Of a stretch of DNA of 64,000 nt, positions 15,935 through 24,130 are shown piece by piece (the stretch's first letter is position 1; every line of letters starts with the position of its first letter). Location of the stretch: contig NZ_JBHUMM010000043.1 in assembly GCF_042685085.1 (NCBI RefSeq), positions 1 to 64,000 of the forward strand, given 5' to 3'. A program made the position numbers and the translations under genes. Under the pieces are notes generated by a model. It was given only the letters and a program-made list of their open reading frames with translations, searched no databases and was not told the origin of the DNA. This DNA is from Marinicrinis sediminis (GTDB lineage Bacteria > Bacillota > Bacilli > Paenibacillales > KCTC-33676).

Positions 15935-17241
15935 AGATGCTGAAAAATCCCGAGTTTTCAAAACTTGTCATCCTGTGGCTCACGGGGCTGCTGACATTTG
16001 CGGTGATCGCATTTGGCCTTGCCACTTATCACTTTCATGCCCAAAGGGAGGCGATCTTCAACCAGCAGGCTGCGATTGTAGCTGCGGTATTGGATGACGC
16101 CATGCAGGACAAGCCAGGCGAACAAACCGATCAATCGTACAGGGATGATGAAAAAGCGGTGGTTGAGCAAATTCTTCGTCCCCAAACGGATGAAGTGGAG
16201 CGCGGCAAGGAATTGCTGAAACGCTACGGAATTGACCAAAATTTGATTTACAATGAGCAGGCAACGATGGTACAGCTTCATCACAGTCATATCGTTATGC
16301 TGCTGTTGCTGATTTTGCTTGCGTTTGTGACGATGGGGTACGTGCTTTGGCGTTATCTTCAGCTGCATTATCGAAAGCTGGATGAAGTCACGCACTATGC
16401 CCGCCTGATCGCAGAGGGAGAAGAAGCACTGGATATGCGAGATAACGAGGAAGGAACGGTCAGCATCCTCAAAAATGAGATGTACAAGATTACTTCCATG
16501 CTGCGGGAGCAAAAAAATGATCTGCAACAAGACAAGGTGCAGCTGGCTGCATCCATCGCGGATATATCTCATCAGTTAAAGACCCCGATGACCTCCCTGT
16601 TTGTCGTTCATGATGTGCTGCAGGACAATCCGGCTGAGGAGGTCAAGGAAAAATTTCTTCATCGCATGCAGGCACAGCTCGATCGCATGGAATGGCTCAT
16701 CTCTTCCCTGCTGAAACTGGCCAAGCTCGATGCTGGAACCATTGAAATGAAGAAGGAGCTTTACCCGATTCAGACGCTGATTGACCGGTCGCTGGAGTCG
16801 CTCAGTGTCCCTCTCGATATCCGCATGCAACAGGTGACGGTTCATGGTGATGAACGGATCATGCTCAGGGGGGATCTGAACTGGACCCGTGAAGCTCTCG
16901 TCAATATGTTGAAGAATGCCGTCGAGCATACTCCCGAAGGCGGTGAAATCGAGTTGACGTATGAGACCAATCCGCTGTATACGAAGCTGACGATCGCAGA
17001 TAACGGAGCCGGCATTGATCCGCAAGATCTGCCTTATATCTTCAATCGGTTTTACCGTGGGAAAAACGCCGGTGCCGACAGTGTAGGCATTGGTTTGGCG
17101 ATGGCCTATGCCATTATCAAGAAGCAGGGCGGAGATTTGACCGTGCACAGTGAGCCAGGAGAGGGCACCACGTTTACCGTGACTTTTTTTCATGCGTCCT
17201 CTTCTGAAGACAGAAATCATCTCCATCCTGCATCCAGGTGA
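15931..17241 (+). CDS. Sensor histidine kinase (partner of the 15248 regulator)
   Basis: 436 residues; the ATG overlaps the regulator's stop as ATGA. There are two membrane helices, at about residues 12-34 and 118-140, with an extracytoplasmic region of roughly 85 residues, longer than the almost absent loop of classical BceS. Then come a HAMP-like linker (RLIAEGEEALDMRD), H-box ISHQLKTPMTSL, N-box NMLKNAVEHTPEGG, G1 IADNGAGI and G2 GIGLAMAYAI. The stop codon lies within the next operator (17238-17253). It probably senses an envelope-active compound, directly or via the transporter. Confidence 0.88.
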   Translation: MKMLKNPEFSKLVILWLTGLLTFAVIAFGLATYHFHAQREAIFNQQAAIVAAVLDDAMQDKPGEQTDQSYRDDEKAVVEQILRPQTDEVERGKELLKRYGIDQNLIYNEQATMVQLHHSHIVMLLLLILLAFVTMGYVLWRYLQLHYRKLDEVTHYARLIAEGEEALDMRDNEEGTVSILKNEMYKITSMLREQKNDLQQDKVQLAASIADISHQLKTPMTSLFVVHDVLQDNPAEEVKEKFLHRMQAQLDRMEWLISSLLKLAKLDAGTIEMKKELYPIQTLIDRSLESLSVPLDIRMQQVTVHGDERIMLRGDLNWTREALVNMLKNAVEHTPEGGEIELTYETNPLYTKLTIADNGAGIDPQDLPYIFNRFYRGKNAGADSVGIGLAMAYAIIKKQGGDLTVHSEPGEGTTFTVTFFHASSSEDRNHLHPASR

Positions 17242-17276
17242 CAAAAGTGTCACCTCTTCCGTCACGGGATTGTCAT
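17238..17276 (+). promoter_or_regulatory. Second Bce-like operator, upstream of the ABC genes
   Basis: GTGACA-AAAG-TGTCAC (17238-17253) has the same arms and 4-base spacer as the palindrome at 15184. It is followed by two further TGTCAC-like half-sites, CGTCAC at 17260 and TGTCAT at 17271, spaced 12 and 11 bases apart. TATACT at 17287-17292 is a good -10 box with no -35. A main site plus downstream half-sites on one helix face fits a dimer-pair-binding OmpR-family regulator. Confidence 0.75.
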
Positions 17277-17326
17277 GTTGGTTCATTATACTGAAGCCAA
17301 CACAAACAAAAGGAGTGGAGACAGGA

Positions 17327-18010
17327 ATGGAAATCATGCGCGTTGAGAATCTGTCCAAGGTATATGGCAAGGGGGATACGCAGGTCAAGGCGATTGACAA
17401 CATATCCTTTAGTGTAAAGAAAGGGGAATTCGTAGCGATCATCGGACCTTCCGGGTCGGGCAAATCTACGATGCTGCATATTCTGGGCGGGGTGGACCGG
17501 CCAACGAGTGGCAAGGTGATGATCGACAATACCGATATTTATGGGTTGAATGAAACGAAGCTTGCCATATTCAGACGCAGGCAGATCGGCTTGATCTATC
17601 AGTTTTACAACCTGATCCCGATTCTGAATGTAGAGGAGAACATGACTTTGCCGTTGCTGCTGGACAACCGGAGGGTGGACAAGAAGAAACTGAATGATCT
17701 CTTGGACACGCTGGGACTAGCCAAGCGCCAGCAGCATTTGCCAAATGAGCTCTCAGGCGGTCAGCAGCAGCGCGTCTCGATTGGACGGGCACTCATCAAT
17801 CAGCCGGCTATCGTGCTCGCGGACGAGCCCACCGGAAACCTGGACAGTCAAAACTCCAAGGAAATCGTGGAGTTGCTGAAACTATCCAACAAATATTTCA
17901 ATCAGACACTGATCATGATTACGCATGATCCTCAGATCGCCTTGCAGGCAGACCGCATGATTACGCTTCAGGACGGACGCATTAGCAAGGACGAGGTGAT
18001 TCGTCCATGA
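17327..18010 (+). CDS. ABC transporter ATP-binding protein (MacB/BceA type)
   Basis: 227 residues from the ATG at 17327; AAAGGAG lies 12 bases upstream, and the next Met at 17336 is an alternative. It has Walker A GPSGSGKST, Q-loop YQFYNLIPILNVEEN, signature LSGGQQQRVSIGRAL, Walker B IVLADEPTGNLD and H-loop ITHDP. This is the small, soluble ATPase class paired with FtsX-type permeases, used for mechanotransmission or extrusion rather than import. It overlaps the permease start by ATGA. Confidence 0.93.
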   Translation: MEIMRVENLSKVYGKGDTQVKAIDNISFSVKKGEFVAIIGPSGSGKSTMLHILGGVDRPTSGKVMIDNTDIYGLNETKLAIFRRRQIGLIYQFYNLIPILNVEENMTLPLLLDNRRVDKKKLNDLLDTLGLAKRQQHLPNELSGGQQQRVSIGRALINQPAIVLADEPTGNLDSQNSKEIVELLKLSNKYFNQTLIMITHDPQIALQADRMITLQDGRISKDEVIRP

Positions 18011-20643
18011 ATGTATTCAGACAACTGACCATTCGCAATTTGAAGCTGAACCGCAGACGGACGATTGTGACTTTGATCGGCATCATCCTGTCCGCTGCAC
18101 TCATTACCGGTGTATCGACGCTGATCGCCAGTTTTCAGGATGTATTTGTCCAGTCTGCCAAGCAGACCGACGGGGCCCATCATGCGTCCTTTTATGATGT
18201 CAAGGCCAAACAGATCAAATATGTGACTGAACATGCCTTTACGAAAACCGCTATGCTTAGTATGGACAGTGGTTTCGCCAGGCTGGAGGGTTTGAAGGAT
18301 GTAAATAAACCATATCTGATGATTAAGAGTTATGATGCGGAAGCGTTTGCCCATTTGCCTGTAGATATCGTGGAAGGGCGGTTGCCAGAGCAGGCGGGCG
18401 AGATTGTACTTAGTGAAGAAGTGTTTTACAGCGGCGGGGTAGAATATCAGGTTGGTGACCAGATTGATCTCATGGTAGGCGATCGTGTAGATGAGGGCAT
18501 GACACTGGTGCAGGAACCGCTGAGTGAAACAGAAAAGCTGGCTCAGACCGAACAGAAGACCTATACGATCACCGGATTTATCGAGATGCCCCGCTTTGAG
18601 CGGTATCATTCTGCAGGTTTTGCCGCGGTTGCCTATTTGGATGAACGTGCACTGAAACCGGATGAGCTGGTGAATGTATCGATCGTCGCCAAAAAACCGA
18701 AGCAGATTTTTGAGCAGGTACCTGATATAGCCGAGGCGGCCGGTGTCGAAAAGGTGGTCTACAACGAGGAACTGCTGAAATGGATGGGCATTACCAAAGA
18801 CAATGAAATCAATGCGATGTTCCGAACGGTTGGCCTCATTATCATTTTACTGGTCGTGGTGGGTTCTGTAACGGTCATTTATAATGCCTTTGCCATATCC
18901 GTCAGTGAGCGCAAAAGACAGTTTGGCATGCTCGCAAGTGTCGGAGCTACTCAAAGACAAATTCGTCAGATGGTGTTTTATGAAGGATTGTTGCTCGGAT
19001 TGATCGGCATTCCAATCGGCATTTTGTCCGGGATCGCGGGCATTGGGGTCACCTTGAGCGTTGTCAATCAGCTCATCGCGGACATGCTTGCAGACACAAG
19101 CGCTGAACTTCGCCTCATTGTATCGATGACGACCATGCTGCAATCTGTCGGATTCATCGGGTTCACGATCTTCTTGTCAGCCTTCATTCCGGCGAAGCGG
19201 GCTTCGCGTGTCTCTCCCGTACAAGCCATTCGTCAGAACTCGGATATTAACATCAAGGGCAAGAAGCTCAAAACATCCAGATTAACCCGTTGGCTATTCG
19301 GTATGGAGGGAGAACTGGCACTGAAAAATATGAAGAGACAGCGGAAGCGGTACCGGGCAACGGTCTTCTCTCTTTGTATCAGTATTGTGCTGTACCTGTC
19401 TTTCTCATCTTTCATGCTGTATGGTTTCGAGAGCACCAATATGTACTACACGGAAACGAATTATGATTATGAAGTGAGAAAAGAGGGGCTATCTGCTCGT
19501 GATCAGCAGGCCTTCTACCAGCAAATCATCGAGGAAGATGCGGTAGAACGTTATACGTTCCTGCAACAACTGTACCTTGTTGCCAATGAGATGGAGCGGG
19601 AGAGCTTTGGTCCCTTTATTCAGGACGAGATGCTGGATTCGGGTGATATGAACACGGATGAATATTTCAGCAAGCAAGTGGAGAGCGGTACGTATAAAAT
19701 GGGAATCAGGCTGGTCAAGATATCGCCGCATGAATATAAGCGTTATGTGGAGGAACTGGGCTTGAACCCGGCAGATGATGCGGGAGCGGACAAACTGAAT
19801 GGCATACTGGTCAACTATAACAAGATCAGCTATCCATTGGTAGCTGAATATAATCCGCTTCAGATTGAAGCAGGCGAAACCTTGTCGTTGTCCCATTATC
19901 CGTATGAAAATGAGCCGGAACCGGAGCGATTTGACTTTCAAGTCAGTCATGTGACCGAAGAAAATCCGTTTGCTGTACCTTACACAGACGTTGGAACTGC
20001 GACGATCATCGTATCAGATACCGTATTTGAGCAAGCGGTCCAACGGATGGAGCGCCAGGAATGGAAGGAAGATGCAGAACGGATCGGATTGTATCTAAAC
20101 GTAAATGAAGGAATGGAGGAACGCACCTTCCGGAATATGATCAGAGGGCTGGATGCCCGAAATCATCAAAAACCAGGTGAATTTCTGACGATCTATCATG
20201 CCGCAGCTGATCAGGAAGCTGCTGAATCGGCCAAAATGGTCATATCCATCTTTCTATACGGCTTTGTCACGTTGATCACGCTCATTGGTGTCACGAATAT
20301 ATTCAATACGATCAGCACAAACGTAGCACTGCGCAGACGAGAGTTTGCCATGCTGAAGTCGGTCGGTTTGACGCCACGTGGTTTTACGAAAATGATGAAT
20401 TATGAGAGTGTGTTTTACGGATTAAAGGCACTCATGTTCGGGATTCCGATCAGCATCCTGATCAGCTTATGGCTGTACAATTCGATGGGGGCCGGCTTTG
20501 AATTTGATTTCATCCTCCCATGGAAAGAGATCGTGTATGCGGTCATCGGCGTGTTTTTGATCGTGTCTCTGACGATGCTTTACGCAGCGTCCAAGCTGAA
20601 GAAAGAAAATATTATTGATGCCCTGAAGGAAGAAAATCTTTGA
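18007..20643 (+). CDS. FtsX-type ABC permease with two extracellular domains
   Basis: 878 residues. Membrane helices can be read at about 17-38, 275-303, 323-352, 372-396, 447-468, 743-775, 800-820 and 845-865. Large external domains lie at about 40-270 and 470-740, and FtsX repeats include VSERKRQFGMLASVGATQRQ and ALRRREFAMLKSVGLTPRGF. This is a duplicated 4+4-helix design, not the 10-helix BceB layout, although the regulatory genes and operators look Bce-like. It is probably an extruder or target-protection pump for a peptide or lipid-targeting antibiotic; the substrate is unknown. The operon ends at the terminator at 20717. Confidence 0.88.
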   Translation: MNVFRQLTIRNLKLNRRRTIVTLIGIILSAALITGVSTLIASFQDVFVQSAKQTDGAHHASFYDVKAKQIKYVTEHAFTKTAMLSMDSGFARLEGLKDVNKPYLMIKSYDAEAFAHLPVDIVEGRLPEQAGEIVLSEEVFYSGGVEYQVGDQIDLMVGDRVDEGMTLVQEPLSETEKLAQTEQKTYTITGFIEMPRFERYHSAGFAAVAYLDERALKPDELVNVSIVAKKPKQIFEQVPDIAEAAGVEKVVYNEELLKWMGITKDNEINAMFRTVGLIIILLVVVGSVTVIYNAFAISVSERKRQFGMLASVGATQRQIRQMVFYEGLLLGLIGIPIGILSGIAGIGVTLSVVNQLIADMLADTSAELRLIVSMTTMLQSVGFIGFTIFLSAFIPAKRASRVSPVQAIRQNSDINIKGKKLKTSRLTRWLFGMEGELALKNMKRQRKRYRATVFSLCISIVLYLSFSSFMLYGFESTNMYYTETNYDYEVRKEGLSARDQQAFYQQIIEEDAVERYTFLQQLYLVANEMERESFGPFIQDEMLDSGDMNTDEYFSKQVESGTYKMGIRLVKISPHEYKRYVEELGLNPADDAGADKLNGILVNYNKISYPLVAEYNPLQIEAGETLSLSHYPYENEPEPERFDFQVSHVTEENPFAVPYTDVGTATIIVSDTVFEQAVQRMERQEWKEDAERIGLYLNVNEGMEERTFRNMIRGLDARNHQKPGEFLTIYHAAADQEAAESAKMVISIFLYGFVTLITLIGVTNIFNTISTNVALRRREFAMLKSVGLTPRGFTKMMNYESVFYGLKALMFGIPISILISLWLYNSMGAGFEFDFILPWKEIVYAVIGVFLIVSLTMLYAASKLKKENIIDALKEENL

Positions 20644-20716
20644 GGTCCTACAAGAAATTCGAGGTCCTATAATAAACGAAAGCAGCAGTCGTTCTAAGCG
20701 AGCGTAACCCGATATG

Positions 20717-20747
20717 AAGCTGTCTCCGTGAGTGGAGGCAGCTTTTT
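20717..20747 (+). terminator. Rho-independent terminator of the ABC operon
   Basis: AAGCTGTCTCC and GGAGGCAGCTT form an 11-bp stem with one G/U pair around GTGAG, followed by TTT. It separates the ABC operon from the preQ1-controlled gene. Confidence 0.8.
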
Positions 20748-20821
20748 CTGCTTGCACATCCAGAAAACCTGTAGTAAAGTAATCTAGTTGTCTTCGGGTA
20801 CATACACTGCTAACTGGCAGT

Positions 20822-20860
20822 CGCGGTTCGTAACCATCCCGCGTTATCAAAACTAAGGAG
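20822..20860 (+). promoter_or_regulatory. preQ1 class I riboswitch
   Basis: GCGGTTCGTAACCATCCCGC (about 20823-20842) forms the small hairpin with the conserved GGTTC and CCC elements. The A-rich tail ATCAAAACTAAGGAG (20846-20860) contains the ACTAAGGAG element that folds back on the loop as a pseudoknot. The tail includes the ribosome binding site of the gene at 20871, so ligand binding would hide it and lower translation. This matches the preQ1-I aptamer consensus, including the closely spaced start codon. Confidence 0.87.
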
Positions 20861-20870
20861 AGTGTGAAAA

Positions 20871-21560
20871 ATGTTTCATATTTGGTGGGGAATGCTGTTT
20901 GTTGCCGCACATTTCAGTCTGTTTCTGCTTTGCTATCGCCTGTTCGGCAGGCAGGGCATCTTCGCCTGGATCGGCTTTGCCACGGTCATTGCCAATATTC
21001 AGGTGCTGAAGACGATTGAAGTGTTGGGGATAATAACAACGCTTGGCAATACGGTGTATACGACCATTTATATGGCCACCGATTTGCTGAATGAGAAATA
21101 TGGACCCAGACAGGCGAAAAAAGCCGTCTGGTTCGGCTTTTTTACCTTGATTGCTTCGACGATCATTATGCAGCTGGCACTGCGGTTTGATCCACAGGAG
21201 ACCGACTTTGCCCAGGAATCTCTGGAGACCATTTTTGGGTTGCTGCCGCGTATTGCAGCGGGAAGTCTGCTCGCTTATGCCGTCAGCCAGTTGATTGATG
21301 TCAAGCTGTTTACCTGGATCAAGTCCAGATATCCGCATCGCAAACAGTTATGGATGCGAACGATCGGGAGTACAGGCGTCAGTCAGTTTCTGGATACGCT
21401 CGTCTTTTGTACGATTGCCTTTGCCGGCGTCTATACGATGGATGTATGGTTGCAGATTCTGTTGACCACCTATGGATTCAAGCTGCTCATCTCCGTGGTG
21501 TCTACACCGGTGCTCTATGCAGCTAGACGTATGGAACCAAAGGAAGAGACAGACACGTAA
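20871..21560 (+). CDS. Queuosine precursor transporter
   Basis: 229 residues, ATG ten bases after the riboswitch-embedded GGAG. Six or so hydrophobic segments and motifs TTIYMATDLLNEKYGPRQAKKAV, YAVSQLIDVKLFTWIK and STGVSQFLDTLVFCTIAF belong to the VUT/YhhQ family, energy-coupled importers of queuosine precursors (preQ0, preQ1 or queuine). Control by a preQ1 riboswitch supports the function independently: when preQ1 is plentiful, uptake is shut off. It is monocistronic, bounded by terminators at 20717 and 21591. Confidence 0.92.
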   Translation: MFHIWWGMLFVAAHFSLFLLCYRLFGRQGIFAWIGFATVIANIQVLKTIEVLGIITTLGNTVYTTIYMATDLLNEKYGPRQAKKAVWFGFFTLIASTIIMQLALRFDPQETDFAQESLETIFGLLPRIAAGSLLAYAVSQLIDVKLFTWIKSRYPHRKQLWMRTIGSTGVSQFLDTLVFCTIAFAGVYTMDVWLQILLTTYGFKLLISVVSTPVLYAARRMEPKEETDT

Positions 21561-21590
21561 ACGCATCCCATATTAACAGCATAAGCCAAC

Positions 21591-21633
21591 AAGGCTGCAA
21601 CCGGTTAGGTCCTCCCTAATCAGTTGCAGCCTT
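21591..21633. terminator. Bidirectional terminator between convergent genes
   Basis: AAGGCTGCAAC (21591-21601) and GTTGCAGCCTT (21623-21633) form a perfect 11-bp stem. The plus-strand side continues as ATTTCGTTCTT, and the minus-strand side starts with TTGGCTTAT. It serves the riboswitch gene and the convergent gene ending at 21643. Confidence 0.75.
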
Positions 21634-21642
21634 ATTTCGTTC

Positions 21643-22491
21643 TTATATGTCCTGAAACTCATTTTCCAAATACTGAATATCCGTATAGTCTTCCCAATCT
21701 CCCTGCACATTCGTCCACCAATCCTTGACGTCCTCAATGTCATTAAGTTGCCAAATCGAGGTGGAATTCGGGAATTTCACTTTGACCGGATATTTGAGGG
21801 TACCGGCTTCTGCTTTCTTCAACAGTCGATTGGCTTGCGGAGCTTTTCTGCCCAGCGCCTGGTTGTCCTCGGCATCCCCCAGAAAGAGATTATCGAGGTT
21901 GTTGAAAACCTGTCCGCCCCACTCGGTAATGGCGGCCCGGATACTTTCGGAGTCTTTGCCGCTTGGCGTAACACCCTCTCCCTTGAGTACCTGATAAGCC
22001 TGATCAAGCGTCTGACCGACCAGAGCCTCAGCAATCTGACGTTCCAGCACATTCCATCCGACCTTGTGACGTATGTTCTCCTGATCCGCATCATAGTCCC
22101 CGAAATGATTGCGCACATGGACACGCCAGGATGGACGGCTGTCGAACACAACAGATGTAATGACGTTGCTGCTGTTTACACCCATTACGACCTTGCGTTG
22201 GATCAGACTGTTTTCCGAGGAGAAAGATGTGCCCGTCAGGCTTTCATTGTTTTGTGGAGCTGCGCTTGAAGCAGACAGTTCCAGGCTCGCTTCCCCTTCT
22301 TGGGTCGATTTGCGCTGAATGGCTGGGGCGAAACCGGTCTGAAGCATACGCTGCAGTGCCTGATTGCCCATTTTTTGCTGCAGCTGCATCATCCGATTTG
22401 ATGAGTCTGTTTTTTTCATTGCTTGTGATTGCGATGGTGGCGTTTTGGCAGCTCTGGATGGCGAACCACCAGTATGAGCCTGATATTTCAT
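21643..22491 (-). CDS. Putative eCIS-type effector with MGNQA leader and unknown C-terminal domain
   Basis: 282 residues; ATG preceded by AGGTGAAGGG. Residues 1-35 are disordered and basic. Residues 34-50 read MMQLQQKMGNQALQRML, the leader also seen in the proteins at 22723 and 41560 and resembling the LQRxxGNxAVxRLL motif common in proteins associated with extracellular contractile injection systems. IQRK recurs at 58-61 and 97-100. The C-terminal domain (about 105-282) carries RHKVGWN (141-147) and NLFLGDAEDNQALG (201-214), an arrangement that could be a nuclease-like toxin active site, but I do not recognise the family. No signal peptide is seen. It diverges from the gene at 22723. Confidence 0.65.
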   Translation of the reverse strand: MKYQAHTGGSPSRAAKTPPSQSQAMKKTDSSNRMMQLQQKMGNQALQRMLQTGFAPAIQRKSTQEGEASLELSASSAAPQNNESLTGTSFSSENSLIQRKVVMGVNSSNVITSVVFDSRPSWRVHVRNHFGDYDADQENIRHKVGWNVLERQIAEALVGQTLDQAYQVLKGEGVTPSGKDSESIRAAITEWGGQVFNNLDNLFLGDAEDNQALGRKAPQANRLLKKAEAGTLKYPVKVKFPNSTSIWQLNDIEDVKDWWTNVQGDWEDYTDIQYLENEFQDI

Positions 22492-22722
22492 CCCTTCACC
22501 TGCTTTCTAATCTAAGAACCATGCCTCCTATTTTCGACAGTTGCCAAACAAAACCTCCCTCAGTTCGTTAAAGTTTTCATTAATATTCCAGTTAGAGAAA
22601 GGGTTTGCAGACCAAATATCGAAGTGTGGAGGATATGAGAAAGGTAGAGCAGGCGGATTGTCTATAAGAAAGCAGTTCGTACATATGTAGTCAGAATTCA
22701 GGAGAAAGAAGGATGATGGAGA

Positions 22723-23703
22723 ATGAAAGCGATGCGCGCACAACCATCGACGCGATCGGCCTCTTCGCAAGGAGAGAAGAAGACGGCATCTTCCCGCCAT
22801 AGGGGAGGAGTGCAGGCACCGGCGACGGCACATACGCAAGAATCGACAGCTGAGAGTCTGCTTATACAGGCTCAAACGACAATGGGCAATCAGGCGATGG
22901 TGCAAATGATGAAGAACCACGCATCAGGCAGGCCTGTCATTCAACGTTCCCTGGATGACGCGGAAGTGAAGACCTGGAGCCAGAACACCCTCTCCGCCTT
23001 GTGGAACAAGATGAGAACACGCAGCGAAGGCAAGGAAAGCATACCATACTTCAGCGATGTGAGAACACAATTGCTGGATGAATATGAGGGAGAAACCTTT
23101 ACAGAGCGGGTGCTTGCCGAGCAAATTATCCTGAATGCGCAATTCCGGAATTTTTTCATATCGCCCCGTTTGCATGTAACGGAAGATGAAGTACCAGTTA
23201 GGGAGGGAGAAGAAAAGGCAGATACCATTCGACGAGTCATTGCCGCATGTCGCTATTATCATGCGACTTTTGCCCAGCATAAGGATGCTATTATGGCTGG
23301 CGGCTTGAAGGCCAAGAGAGGTGGACAGGGAGAAGGGGTCAGTACGCATGGAAGAGATGATGTCGATGCACAGGCCACCTACAACAACTGGAGCCTGGGC
23401 CATGTGTTTATTACGCCATCGCTTAGTGAAGCAAATGGCTATCGGACTAAAATGCAGGATTCTGGAAATGGGGATGCCGTCATCATTCATGTATTCTCCC
23501 ATCCCACCTTTACCAGGGATGAACTGAAAGTGGACATAGACAGCAAGGCGGGTTTGAAGTATGAGGGAGACTTGAAGGGGATCGGGGATGGCGAGACATT
23601 GAATGCCCAGGCGATTAGTATTATTCATCGTGCTTTGCAGGGCATGAATGTAAGCGTAAGCGCCACGACCAGCGAGATTCAGGATGTATACGCGAGCATG
23701 TAA
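22723..23703 (+). CDS. Putative eCIS-type effector with possible ADP-ribosyltransferase-like domain
   Basis: 326 residues; ATG at 22723, where GGATGATGGAG precedes the start (22732 is an alternative). The disordered N-terminus (1-45) is followed by LLIQAQTTMGNQAMVQMM (46-63) and PVIQRS (71-76), the same leader and IQR mark as the divergent gene. The C-terminal part has YYHATF (178-183), IMAGGLKAKRG (190-200) and GHVFITPSLSEANGY (226-240). The order 'H-x-T, GL, VxhTxxxxxAxxY' is that of ADP-ribosyltransferase/KptA-like folds; no certain catalytic Glu is assigned. The enzymatic idea is inference; the shared leader is directly visible. A terminator follows at 23732. Confidence 0.62.
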   Translation: MKAMRAQPSTRSASSQGEKKTASSRHRGGVQAPATAHTQESTAESLLIQAQTTMGNQAMVQMMKNHASGRPVIQRSLDDAEVKTWSQNTLSALWNKMRTRSEGKESIPYFSDVRTQLLDEYEGETFTERVLAEQIILNAQFRNFFISPRLHVTEDEVPVREGEEKADTIRRVIAACRYYHATFAQHKDAIMAGGLKAKRGGQGEGVSTHGRDDVDAQATYNNWSLGHVFITPSLSEANGYRTKMQDSGNGDAVIIHVFSHPTFTRDELKVDIDSKAGLKYEGDLKGIGDGETLNAQAISIIHRALQGMNVSVSATTSEIQDVYASM

Positions 23704-23731
23704 ACGGTATAGGATGAGTTGCAACGTGAAG

Positions 23732-23763
23732 ACCGAATCATTCACTGAATGGTTCGGTTTTTT
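23732..23763 (+). terminator. Rho-independent terminator after the 22723 gene
   Basis: ACCGAATCATTCA and TGAATGGTTCGGT form a 13-bp stem with one mismatch, followed by TTTTTTG. Confidence 0.85.
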
Positions 23764-23810
23764 GTGGTGAAATTGTGCGAGATCTCACAGAACAGTCAGG
23801 GCGGCCTTTC

Positions 23811-23845
23811 TATAATAGGGTATACATAAATGATATTGATTCTCA
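23811..23845 (+). promoter_or_regulatory. feo promoter region with Fur box
   Basis: TGATATT-G-ATTCTCA (23831-23845) matches the 7-1-7 Bacillus Fur box TGATAAT-N-ATTATCA at 12 of 14 arm positions. It lies just downstream of TATAAT (23811-23816), the likely -10 box, so iron-loaded Fur would block transcription of feoAB. Confidence 0.78.
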
Positions 23846-23881
23846 ATTGCAAGAGAGAGGATAGATAGAGGAGGGTTTGCA

Positions 23882-24130
23882 TTGAAACTGACTCAACTGA
23901 AGAAACGGGAAAGAGCCGTCCTGCTGTCTCCTGCTGAAGACATTGGCTCGACAGGCAGGCGGCTGAAGGACATGGGGCTGGTGGAAGGACACGAAATTGA
24001 ACTGAAGGGCGTCATGCTTTTTGGCGGTCCCCTGATCATTGAGGCAAATAGTCAGTTGATCAGTTTGCGCAGATCGATTGCCGACAGACTGGAGGTGTCA
24101 GAGCCTTGCATGAAGCCCGTATTGCCTTGA
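23882..24130 (+). CDS. feoA: Ferrous iron transport protein A
   Basis: 82 residues from a TTG at 23882, with GAGGAGGG upstream. It is a small SH3-like FeoA protein: MKLTQLKKRERAVLLS, RRLKDMGLVEGHEIELKG, GGPLIIEANSQLISLRRSIADRLEV. It acts in the cytoplasm and is thought to assist FeoB in ferrous iron import. It overlaps the feoB start by 25 bases, which suggests translational coupling. A Fur box lies just upstream. Confidence 0.92.
   Translation: MKLTQLKKRERAVLLSPAEDIGSTGRRLKDMGLVEGHEIELKGVMLFGGPLIIEANSQLISLRRSIADRLEVSEPCMKPVLP

Noticed and set aside
16576..17529. Long minus-strand frame opposite the kinase gene
   Set aside because: Shadow of the kinase coding region; no start signal and no recognisable domain.
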